Source of the DNA: Pagrus major | Taxonomy: Eukaryota > Chordata > Actinopteri > Spariformes > Sparidae | Direction: 5' to 3' | Length of the DNA: 64,000 nucleotides | Assembly (NCBI RefSeq): GCF_040436345.1 | Contig: NC_133216.1 | Coordinates: forward strand, 15,518,110 to 15,582,109 | Shown here: piece after piece, positions 1 to 10,399 of the stretch | Layout: each line of letters opens with the position of its first letter | Numbering within the stretch: position 1 is the stretch's first letter | Program-made: the position numbers and the translations under genes | The notes under the pieces: model-generated | What the model saw: only the letters and a program-made list of their open reading frames with translations | Databases searched by the model: none | Told to the model about the DNA's origin: nothing

Positions 1-1029
1 TCAGGTGTTGTGCGATAACTGGATCTCTCTCTCTCTACTGACTTGGTGCTGCGCGCCTGCCCTTGTGTGTATATATAACATAGTGACAACACATAATCAT
101 GAATATAGGGCGTTGTGGCGGCCTCGAGGTGTAAGATGCATACCACATAACCAGTGCCCCAGATTTTAACCTGGCTGCGGACCTTTGTGGCATGTCATCG
201 CCACAATCTCTCTCTTCTTTGATTCAACTTTATTGATTTGTTTGCTATATTTATTGATGGGGCAATTAATTTGCAGCTTACCCAGCCCATACACACAACT
301 CCAAATCTCAAAGGCAAAATATTTACATGTCAGAGGCAACAGATCAACATAAATAGGTCAGTACAAAGAAAACAAAAGGCAACAATAAATAAAAAGATTT
401 TTTTAGAATTGAGTTTGAAATAATGTAGCAGTCATTTGAAATGACAACTGTCTGCATTTAGCAGCTTGATAGCAGACAGAATGAAGGAATAACAAGCCAA
501 TGTCAGGCCATCAGTGAGCGTCTGTGGCCATAGTTTGTGCAGTGTCTCCAGCACACCTGGCACTACTTAGCCGTTGCCTGCAGCTTTTCGGCCGACTGAG
601 CATGATGAATCTGCGGTGGACCCCGTCAGTGAGTGAAATCAGTTTGAGTGGCTGTTCACTTTTCAACTCCACCCCTTGCCAGTGCCATTTGTTACATTTA
701 TCAGACATATTCTCAATTAGAAGTGGCTATATATGATAGAGTTGTGTGAAAATGAGAGGCAAATGCTGCTCTATCATAACAATGGTTTGAATATCCACAG
801 TCCTGAGTCTTCTGGTTACCCTTTCTGAATGACAAATAAAGACTTCCCCCACCCAGTGGTATGAAGAGTTATTTCCTATCTCTCTGTGTCTGAGTCTTAG
901 AGTAGATTAGCAGTTTGTTGTCCGGAGGGGACATTATAATGCCGTCCTGAGGACAAAACATTAACTGATCATTCTCAACTCTGTAATATTACAGAAATAC
1001 AGTGATAGAATGCAACTAAGCACTATACT
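1..1029. other. Intergenic DNA, no gene recognised
   Basis: No exon with plausible splice sites or recognisable protein was found. The stretch has a short CT-rich run near 25-40. An AATAAA followed by C-rich sequence near 836-855 could be the polyadenylation end of a gene lying to the left, but no coding sequence supports this. Open frames here are short and have no family resemblance. Confidence 0.4.
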
Positions 1030-1140
1030 GTAATTTTGAGGTACTTGTGCTTTACTTGATATTTTTTTTATTTTCAGCTACATTATACTTCCACTCCACT
1101 ACATTTTGTTGGGCAAATGTTGTATTTTTGGTATGACTTT
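1030..1140. repeat. Dispersed teleost repeat fragment (ACTCCACTACATTT type)
   Basis: The segment contains the phrase ACTTCCACTCCACTACATTT, also recognisable as related sequence in the gucy1b2 intron (51101-51224 and 52228-52290) and, in the opposite orientation, at 55899-56392. Sharing within the window shows that it is dispersed. The family name is not known to me. Confidence 0.45.
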
Positions 1141-1249
1141 TGGGTACAACACTGCAAAAATATGGGCACTATGTACCAAAAATATACAAACATGAATGTT
1201 AAGCAGATTGAACACAATACTTAATACCAGAGTGCTAAAATAGAGGACC

Positions 1250-1428
1250 TTAAAGGTTCAATTTGTAAGAAAGTTGTCAGAGAGTTGATTTTTGAGTCTC
1301 ATTCACAACTTGTTAAATACTGACGCTTTGGGATTGTAGGACAGGTCGGTCACATCCGAAAGCCTCAGTATTTGATAAGTTGGGATTGAGACTCAAAAAT
1401 CTACTTTCTCACAAACTGGACCTTTAAA
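1250..1428. mobile_element. Short inverted-repeat element (MITE)
   Basis: The left arm (about 1250-1304) reads TTAAAGGTTCAATTTGTAAG and continues through GATTTTTGAGTCTCA. The right arm (about 1381-1428) is its reverse complement with a few mismatches (TTTGAGTCTCAATCCC when read inward from the right end). The arms are about 45-55 bp around a short loop and there is no coding sequence. This is the structure of a non-autonomous DNA transposon. The superfamily was not determined. Confidence 0.7.
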
Positions 1429-2373
1429 TGTTCAGTGTGGGTCTATCTAAATCGTACCATTACTGAGATACTGAATGATATAGTTATAAGAAGTATCACA
1501 AGATATTCAACGTGGAGATGTGTTCACCTTGTGCCATGACTAGAGGGTGACATTATATAGATTCACGTCCCGTGTACCTATAGCCATAGGCCCCCACTCA
1601 CGTAACAAGTGACTTGTTTGAAAAGTCCCCTTCTGAACAACAACAGATGATGTTTGACATTTAATTTAAGCCCCCATAGATCAGATTCAATCAGCAGTTC
1701 TCTGTCCGCCTGCAAGATAGAAACCAACAGATAGCACCAAAGTACAGCTCCATGGTTTCTTGTGTTTGCATTTACCAGGAACTAAAACTTAGTCACATGT
1801 AAAAGGTGTGAAACAGAAGGGGAAACTGAGGTCATATTTTTGACTATGTTTAAAAGAAAAGTGCTTTCTCAGAATTGAGAAGTAGATTTTCTTAAAATTC
1901 AAGTACTGACAAATTGATAAGAGTTTGAACAAAATAAAACAAATGATCCACTAATGATTTCTTTCTGAAGATCCTGGTTTATTCCTCTTCAGTGACCCGT
2001 GTCAATGCTGTTTCAGTTGGACTAATTATAAACATTAGGTTAGCATGCAAACAGCAATAGTTTGGTGTTTTCATGTGGAGACAGGTGTCCCGTGAAGGAT
2101 GGAAACAATGTATTTAGCAAGCAAACAAGGTCAAACCTGGGCAAAGCCTGGCAGGGTTTTAATGTAAACAGAAGAGATACGGGAGATAGTTGGGCTTGAT
2201 TCAACCGTAAACATCCCTTTAGTTTGAGGCCAATCGTGGTAATGAATCCCTCTTGTTATTTCCCATTTATCAAAGAGAAGTATCCAGTGGACAGAGGAGG
2301 AAAATCCAGAAGTTTAACGTTTTCGTATTGTGTTTTCATATTGTATCCCCATGGCTGAATTGCCATACTGTAA

Positions 2374-2640
2374 GTCAATTCAATTCAATTCAAAAAACTT
2401 TATTTGTCCCCAGGGGGCAATTCAAGGCAAGGCACGTGGAGCAGTTATACACAACACAACACAACACAACACTTAACAGATACACAACACAACACAGAAC
2501 AGTCAGCTAGTTAAAATAAAAAAAATCAAATAAAAAAAAAATAAGATTAAAATAGAGAAATATAAGGGTATAAATAGAATAAAAAGAGATAGGCAGTATT
2601 TACATAAGGTGCAAGTTGACATAAGGTGCAAGTTGTTTTC
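2374..2640. repeat. Low-complexity dispersed repeat with pentamer runs
   Basis: A tandem AATTC run (about 2378-2396) is followed by TTTATTTGTCCCCAGGGGGC, then ACAAC pentamer runs (about 2451-2500), an A-rich stretch, and a duplicated phrase ATAAGGTGCAAGTTG near 2603-2635. The arrangement resembles the 3' tail of a widespread teleost retroposon. Classification is uncertain. Confidence 0.45.
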
Positions 2641-2952
2641 GATGAAAATGTCATCTAAATGTCTGACAACTACTTCTGTGTAATATGATAGAAGAATGTC
2701 TTATCTCAGATCTTCCTTACACCTACAACAACTTTCATATCACCCATTTCTTTGTAAAAATCTGCGGAAACTATAAAATGTTAAACTGTGTAAGATGTGA
2801 GGTGGAGATATGGTTCCATGGGTGCTGTGGTTTGAGATCGAGACCACAGATCGAGAAAGATATTTCATTTAAAGGGCATTGCTTTCGTAATGTCACTTTA
2901 GTTAACGTGAGTTTATGACTGTGAGACATTTTAAGACACTACATAAAAACAT

Positions 2953-3753
2953 ATTAAAGCAACATTATGGAAAGTTTTTACCTTAAAATAACAGCATCAA
3001 AATCATTTTGATGGTACGGTGTCTTGTAACAGGGTGAATGGTGTCTCACTTGTTTCTGCACTATGTGACTTCAGTGAGAGGGTAGCATCACAGCGTTACA
3101 TACATGTTTACTTCAACGTACAAGTTTTCAACACATGAAGCTCAGTGTAAGTTCAATCAGGAGGAATATCTTTTCATTCACCTCTCTCCTGGCTCCCTCC
3201 ATTCACCTGACATGGGCGTTTCTTCGTGTACTCTCTCTCCATTTAACCGATCAGATTCTGCCTCGTACACTATCAGCCAATCATGTCTCTGCTGTCAAAC
3301 TGCTGTCATTTCAAGCATTCGTGCAACCCTCCTCTACCCCATCCTCCTCTAGCTCTTCATCCAGCAGCTAGGTTCTACTCACCAGAATAAACTCCCTCAG
3401 GATCCTTCTTCCTCCATCACCACCACCAGTGTCTAGACTCCATCGGGGGATTTCCTAGTCTACGTACAGCTTCACCACCTCCACAAATATAACTTTATCA
3501 CGATGGAGTATAACCGCCAAAGACTTTCTCATTCTCTTTAGTACACATGGCAATAAATGTTCATGTTCACTCAAAAAATGACGAGTCTCTCCTGATAGAA
3601 ATAACATTGTCACAACGTAATGAGTTTTGTTTGTAGTAAGCTTCTACAATACATCTGACAAATTGTTAGAGACCTGGCATTTGTATTTACCACAGTGGTG
3701 TTGCACACAGAAACTGTAGGGGGCTCCAAATTTCTACATAATGTAGCTTTAAT
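2953..3753. mobile_element. MITE copy A, long form, with about 465 bp of extra interior
   Basis: The ends are a near-perfect inverted pair: ATTAAAGCAACATTATG (2953-2969) and CATAATGTAGCTTTAAT (3737-3753). The flanks 2955-3136 and 3601-3753 match copy B at 17585-17931 along nearly its whole length, including a long shared phrase around CACTATGTGACTTCAGTGAG. Between 3136 and 3601 copy A has about 465 bp absent from copy B. This is either a later insertion or sequence lost from B. No coding capacity is evident. Confidence 0.7.
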
Positions 3754-3782
3754 TCCAGCCTCATAACCTGCATCTACGATTC

Positions 3783-4172
3783 CAGAGAGGTTGGAACGCC
3801 TTTTTAAACACAAATAAAACAGAATGTGATCATTTGCTTATCCTTTTTGCATTGAAAACACAATTTGTAATGTTTTACTTCATCAAATTCGTTGATTTTT
3901 GTAAATATATGTCAATTCTGAATATGCTGAATGTTCATAAAACACCTGTTTGGAACATGCCACAGGTTCATTGGCAATAGTTGACAGTGTCATGATTGGG
4001 TATGAAAGGGGGCATCCTAGGAAGTCTTTCACAAGCAAGGATGTGGTGAGGTTCACCACTTTGTGAAACACAAAGGATATTACCACATGGGCTCAGGAAC
4101 ACAACAAGTGTGTTTGCCAATGATTGCATTTTGGTTTTATTTACATTTAACAAAGTGTCTCAACTTTTTCCA
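3783..4172. mobile_element. DNA transposon remnant, internally deleted
   Basis: It starts with GAGAGGTTGGAACGCCTTTT and ends with AAAGTGTCTCAACTTTTTCC, a loose inverted pair. The interior contains phrases such as ACACCTGTTTGGAACATGCC and GGTGAGGTTCACCACTTTGT, which I recall from a widespread teleost DNA-element family. No transposase frame remains, so it is non-autonomous. Boundaries are approximate and the superfamily is not assigned. Confidence 0.5.
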
Positions 4173-5640
4173 AGTCAAGGTTGTACTAGACTCATAATGA
4201 ATATACAGTAGATAGAAAAAGACTCATGCTTTATGTCTATCAATAAATCAAGTAATGCTCACTTGCCTTCAAATTTTTTTAGCTTGTTTTTAAAAAAAAT
4301 TGTATTGTTTCTTTATTTTCACATGTAAAAATGTTAAATAAACATGCATAATAAGAAAGAATGGGAAGGAGAATTACCTAAAAACCATCCAGGGGCTTGC
4401 AATTACATTATCAATTAAATTTAGATATAATAAAAGACAGAGATGTTGACCTGACAACAATCCATCCCATAAACACCCATCAGTTACACAAATGTAAGGA
4501 ATCACACTTACACATTGATTCATGCATGGAGTATGCACAAACACTGTCATTAACAGTCTAAGAACATGTGATAGAATACCCAAGACGAGAACAATAACAG
4601 AGATAAAAACATAAATAAATACACAAAAAGAAAACAAGTAATATGTATAAAGGGCCTTTAGACTTGAGGCTGAGAGAAGACATAGACAGGACCCAGTTTA
4701 TGATGGCAAACCATGTGGAAAGTATTGGCTGGATAGAGGAGGTGATTTTAGGGCTTTTTTAACTGTTGTGAAGACAAATGTCCAAAATGTGTTGGCAGTG
4801 AATTCAAATGATCTCACATTTAATGTGCATTTTTGGTTGTGCACAACAATCTTTATCACTGCTCTTTGCAAAAAACACCTGCAATGCAGACGACCGCAAC
4901 TGAGGTTTGACATATATAGACCACCACAGGAACTGATACAAATACCCCGGTCAAAAAGGCAATGCACAAACAAACTAAACAGATGAAGACAAGACGTGTG
5001 TGCTGCACACAAATTGTGTATTTTTTCATGGATTACATTATGGAAACAAAGAAATGTTAAAAAGTCTCTTTAAAAACACCAGGATGTTGCTCTTATCTAA
5101 ATACCCTGACAAGAAAAGGGAAAGGGGAATCCCTGTAAGCTTCCCTTTTCTTGTCTCTCAGCTGTGTACAGTCCAACAGTAGGTTTGTTTTTTTTCCATC
5201 ATGAGCAGGTCACTGCACATCATGAACCTGCTGAACGTGTGAAAAGGGGAAAAGAAAGGGACAAAGAGGAAGGAAAAGGCTTGGTGATAGAGAGACAACA
5301 GAGCGCGCGTGAGAGAGAGAGAGACGAAACTAGCAGCAGCGTCACTAATGTAGACGCTACAGGAAACGCGTCATCTGAGAGGGAGGGCAGTTGAGCAAGC
5401 GAGGGGAGAACTGTGTAAATGAAATCATCAGGGGGAAAAAACAAGCTGCCTCTTCTAATTTCTTCCACAGATCAACAGTCACGGGAGAGAACAGCTGCCT
5501 CAGGTTCGTCAACGTTTTTCAACAGGTTCATTTTAATCTGAACCATTACACAGAGAGAAAGAGAGAAGATGTTTCTACAGTCTAACTTGCCTTACTGATG
5601 ACTGGAATAAGGGACTTTCTTGGCTACTGTGTGGATTATT
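4173..5640. other. il10ra upstream region, no protein-coding exon seen
   Basis: No protein-coding exon was recognised. The stretch 5280-5320 is GA-rich. The last few hundred bases probably hold the promoter and 5' UTR of il10ra. No TATA box or defined transcription start could be read. Open frames here are short and lack family features. Confidence 0.35.
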
Positions 5641-5661
5641 ACTAAATCCAGACAAACAGAA

Positions 5662-8600
5662 ATGGATGCGAGCAAGGGGCCACCAATTCTTGTCTTTCTG
5701 CTCATCTGTATAAGCTGTGTTACAGGTAATTAAAAACATTTATTACACTTAATATGTTTTATTTAATCTTGTTTGTTTGCTTCATTAATTGTTTTTTTTA
5801 ATCATTATTATTTTACATTAGTTAGTATCCTGACAAGGATTTGTGTTTATCATTTTGGAACCGTTACTGCAGGTGAAATACAGATAATCTTAAAAAATGT
5901 TAATCTGTTGTGATGAAACATAAAAAAAAAATTTAAAAATCAAACTAAACTCTATTTTTAACATGGTTTCCCCATTGTAGACATCAAGAGGGCAAAAAAA
6001 GATAATTTCTTTTCCACTTGTTTCACTCCAGCAGTTGTAATTTCCAGTCTAGTTAGAGTGGAAATTAGTAAAAATCAGTTCCTTTTGCGCAAAAACCCAC
6101 AGTGTCATTATGATAAGAGATCCCATAAATGATTGCAAGATCACCGTTTCTTTTTGTCAACCAGACTTCCTTTTCTCCTCGTGACCACAGCCTCTCATTT
6201 TGAGTAAAGATAACGGTTTCAGCATTTGGCTCAGCATGAATAGATTAGATGTGCAATTTTTCATTGTACAAAACAGTACAAATGTCTTCTCTTTTAATCA
6301 TAAAATATAAAAATGTATTTTATTTGGTAAAACTGGAATAATGAGCAGTGAATTTACATCATAATTCCCCTGATTTTTTTTTTCCCTGTTGCAGGACAGG
6401 TCATCCCTCAGCCTGAAAATCTGGAGCTGAATATTATGGATGGGGAGGTAATAGTACTTTGGAAACCTCCAGCGGACGCCCCCTCAGGCTCCACGTACAA
6501 TGTACAAATGGGAAGGTGTGTTTAACTTCAAAATATCAGTTTAACACTTTCCTGTTCACAAACATCCTTTTATTTTGCAATTCAAATTTCCCAGCTTTCT
6601 CTATTTCTTTCTTTACCTCTAACTTGCTTACATCTGTTTCCCTATTCGTACACTGATTCATATTATTCACCAGAAATAACTTCTAAATGAGTCAGACTTT
6701 TTTTGAAATGTGGCTCTTAGTTAGTTTTTTATCATCCTCCAGTTCCAGTTTGTGACTGATGTGTTTTCTGTCCTCAGGCACCCCGGTGAATGGGACGTGG
6801 TGGACAGCTGCACAGGGATCAAAAGGCCCTACTGTGACCTTAGCAGCCTTATAAAAAACCATCGTGTCTACTACAAGGTCAGAGTTCAGCTGGTTGCAGG
6901 AAACAAAGTCTCTGAGTGGATCACAAAGAAAAAATTTCTCCCAAGTGAAAGTAAGCAAAGAGTTGTCAGTTTGGTATGATGTCAGGGTTGCATTGTTATA
7001 TGGTTATTTAATAATCTAGGCATACAACAGGGTTGGTTTCTTACCTTTCGCTGTTCCTACAGGTGGACTGCTGCCTCCCACCTTCACCTTGTGGGCTACA
7101 TCCAGCACTCTAACAGTTTATGTTCACCAAAAACCTATTTTGAGAAAACTCTTTCCTTATGGACCCCTCTACACCATCTACCTGGAGGAGAGAGGACCGG
7201 ACGAAAAGGTGGGCATACAAAATAGGCACAATACAGAAAATAATGTAAGATAGCATCCACACTTTGGGACCAATTGTAACACTCCTAATTGATCTGCAGG
7301 GCTTTTAAAACACACACATTAACTCGACAGCAGCTAAATTCAAGTTTGTTATGTTTTAAGTCAAATGTTGCAATTGTTTAAGTGAATATACATTTCATCC
7401 TTATCTCCCTGAATCTGAACCTTACTGATCTCTATTCCACAATGTGGTCTACTGTACAATGCCTGAACCTGCGTGACATTTTTATTCTTATCGCCTCAGA
7501 ATACCACAGCAATCCTGAAAGATGACATGGCGGAGGAAGACTGGATTAAGACTTTCAGTTCTCTCCGCTGGGGGAGAGAGTACTGTGTCAGCATCAAGGT
7601 GGAGGGCTCTGGAACACTCTCTGCCAGCGATCCGTCCCCTAAACGGTGTCTGAAGCTACCGGAGCAAGGTAAGAATGTAAACATTATAATGATGACGCAC
7701 GAGTTGATTTACATGTTGAAGTAAATATTTATATTTTACTTCAACATTACAGGCTTGAAAAACAAGGAGGTACAAAAAAAAGTCAGTTTGACATTTTGGG
7801 AGATATACATATTAACTTTCCTGCCCACCATTTGATGAGAAGATTGATACCACACTCATGTATGTCTCCTACATGTAGCCTAGCTTAGCTTAGCATAAAG
7901 TCAGTAAACAGCTAGACTTGCTCTATTCAAAAGTTACAAAATCCACCTGCTTGCTCCTTTAAAGCTCACTATTACTCACTTATATCTTGTTTATTCTAGT
8001 ACATTACCTCCGGTAAAACTGTGTTGTTTCGGGTTTTTTTAGCTCGTGTTCTCCTTTTCCAATCTTTGTGCTAAGTCATGCTAACTAGCTGCTGGTGGTA
8101 GTCTCATATTTACTCTACAGAAAATTAGATCTTCTCTTGGCAAGACAGCGCGTATTTCCCAAAATGTCAAAGTATTCAAGCCTAAATGTAAAGTTTGTGA
8201 GAAAGGACTATTTGTTGCAACATGATACAGGTGTAAATCTATAGCTTTGGAGAAGCGTTTCACCTCACTCCTGTTAAACTTAATCCTGTCTTCTTCTTTT
8301 TTTTCAGAATGGATCATAATTGCAGTGGTGTCTCTATCTATTCTGGGAGTTCTGGCCTTTATTGCCATTGTGGCAGCCATCCTTCTATGTTACCTGAAAA
8401 GTCCAGAGAAAACACCTGCTGCATTGGTAAGAACATTAAACTACACATTGTTGGCAGGAATTACAGTTGTGAAATCTTGTAAAATTGTGAAATCTTGTAC
8501 AGTTGTGAAATCTTGTAAACAGAACCAAAAGTCGTCATAAAGATAAAAAGAAAAAGCAGATTAAACAAACAGTTGGTTGTTAATACCCCCTTGCATCATA

Positions 8601-9636
8601 TTCTTTATTTTAGCCTCGTTGTGAAAGTACTCAGTTGGTCTTAATTAACTATTTTCCTAAATGTGACTTTATAAAACAATGAATAATACAACAACTTCTG
8701 TCTTCTTTCTTCTCACCCCAGAAATCCCCTGTAAGTGGCTGGCGTCCACTCTCTGTTGGAGAAGGGACGATGGAGGTTGTGACAGACAAAGGATGGTTCT
8801 TGTCCAATTATAGAACAGAAGTGAAAAACTGCGTCACACACCCCATGACCCATGTTACGGTAACAGAGGACAATGAAGAGGAAGACAGGAGGACAAGCAT
8901 GGACAGTGGGGTCAGCATGGAGTCCAACTCTGCTACAAACAGAGAGGGAAGTCCTCCAATGAGACAAGAGGACAGTGGCTGTGGGAGCTTGGGAGGACCA
9001 GAGAGCTCCACTAGCAGTCAGACTGTTTACCCCCTGCAGGAAGACACAGCCAGGAAGAGGGAGGACAGCGGGGTGGGGCTGGGCTGCCAGCTTCATTCTT
9101 CTTCTATGAATCTGGATGGACAGGACAGTGGGTCTCTAAAGGAAGTGGTTGCCGGGGGTAACTATCGCACCCAGTGCCCCTCCTCTGTGCAGATTCATGT
9201 CTGCGACGATGAGGAGCCGTTTAAACTCCCTGACTCTGTTTTGGCCGAAGTAGTCACAGGCTACAGGGCTGCAGCTCAATCGTGCATCTGCTCAGGAGCA
9301 GGTCAGTGCACCTGGTGCCACAAACAAGGCCTTCATGAAACAGGAGTTATGAAACAATACAGATCTATGTGTATTGACAATGGACTACTGAGCGGCAAAT
9401 GTGATTTTGTGGACTCTTATAAAGGAATTACATATTCAAGTTATGCTAAAAAAGCACAAATGGACACCGTCACGATGGGTGCCTTAGAAACAACTTTCAT
9501 ACAGCTGGGGGAGACGTTCCCTCTGCTAACAGCCTTAACACCGCTGCCTCTAGTGGAGAGAGGACAGGACTTCAATATGAACAATGTGACTCTCTCTCTG
9601 TGTGACGTACAGCTGACAACAGACTGTGCAATGTAA
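5662..9636 (+). CDS. il10ra: Interleukin-10 receptor subunit alpha (CRFB7), 7 coding exons
   Basis: Ligand-binding chain of the IL-10 receptor, a class II cytokine receptor at the plasma membrane that signals through JAK1/STAT3. Coding exons: 5662-5725, 6395-6515, 6778-6950, 7063-7208, 7500-7668, 8308-8426, 8722-9636. Frames join cleanly to 568 residues (human about 578). Residues 1-22 are a signal peptide ending SCVTG. Two fibronectin-III-like domains follow (about 25-222), then a transmembrane helix at about 227-250 (IIIAVVSLSILGVLAFIAIV). The long tail is encoded by one exon, as expected for this family. It carries DSGCGS (348-353), resembling the beta-TrCP degron of mammalian IL-10R1, other DSG repeats, and YRTQ (412-415), a YxxQ STAT3-type motif. 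Neighbours smim35 and tmprss4 support the assignment. The start is the ATG before the signal peptide. Other class II receptors are less likely given the tail and synteny. Confidence 0.88.
7770..8100. repeat. Dispersed teleost repeat inside an il10ra intron
   Basis: Phrases such as GATGAGAAGATTGATACCAC, TAGCTTAGCTTAGCATAAAG and AAATCCACCTGCTTGCTCC are ones I recognise from a very common teleost interspersed repeat. The copy lies wholly in the intron between coding exons 5 and 6. There is no coding sequence. Classification (SINE or MITE) is not settled here. Confidence 0.55.
8465..8521 (+). repeat. 18-bp tandem repeat, three copies
   Basis: TTGTGAAATCTTGTAAAA is repeated three times with 1-2 changes directly after the exon 6 donor of il10ra. 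It is intronic and likely of no coding consequence. Confidence 0.75.
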
Positions 9637-10131
9637 CAACGCTATTTATAAATGAATGCTGACATAACCAGACATGAGCTATTTTCCAAAGAGCTAAACT
9701 GGAGCTATACAGTCCCTTTTCCCCACATGACACACTGTCTGACACATGCACTGGAGGCATGAGTTAGTATTTGGGGAAAATAAATGCTGCAAAAGGGGAA
9801 AAGCAGAGCACTCAACAGGTTGTCTTTTGAGCAAAGGAAGGAAACGGAGGTTAGACCACACAGCTGCTGAATGGTGGCTGTTTAGAGTCTCAGGAGCTGC
9901 TAGAGCCGGAGAACACAACGCCAAAGACCTGATTCGACCCAATCTCACTGCGTATTTTTACGCCTCACCAAACGACTGCATGCAGGAAGTGAAACTGGTG
10001 AGGGGAGCCGAGCGGAGAAACAGTTTGGCAGTTACGTGCTGTTGGATCATACCTTTTGTCAATAATCCACCCTTAAAGTTTAGTTGTTGTGTGGAGTCAG
10101 GTGGAGTCAAACGAAGCACAGTTAAGGAGCA

Positions 10132-10137
10132 AATAAA
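10132..10137 (+). terminator. Candidate il10ra polyadenylation signal
   Basis: AATAAA about 500 bases after the il10ra stop codon. A later ATTAAA-like site near 10340 is an alternative. Confidence 0.4.
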
Positions 10138-10399
10138 TCTTTTTCATTATTTTCAATAACATGCAGGACATTTTGTGAAAGATTCATTTCAAAGATCGCT
10201 GACTCTGCAAGTAATGTTCATACTGTATGTCTAAAAGCCTTAACTGCAAGCCTGCTTCCCTGTTTAAGATATTTATGAGAAACTTGGAAAAAAAATGTCA
10301 CTGTTTCACTGTCAATGTGTGTGACTTTGTCCTATATGCGATTAAAAGAAAACTGTCTCCCTGGAATATTCTTTGAATTTTGTACACTCACAAAAAAAC

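Noticed and set aside
2451-2500. Regularly repeated ACAAC units that could suggest a repeat array with spacers.
   Set aside because: They are simple pentamer runs without distinct spacers, and a CRISPR array is not expected in a vertebrate genome.
9746-10159. Plus-strand 137-residue frame after il10ra.
   Set aside because: It falls in the il10ra 3' UTR, has no domain, and its composition looks random. The il10ra frame ends properly at 9636.
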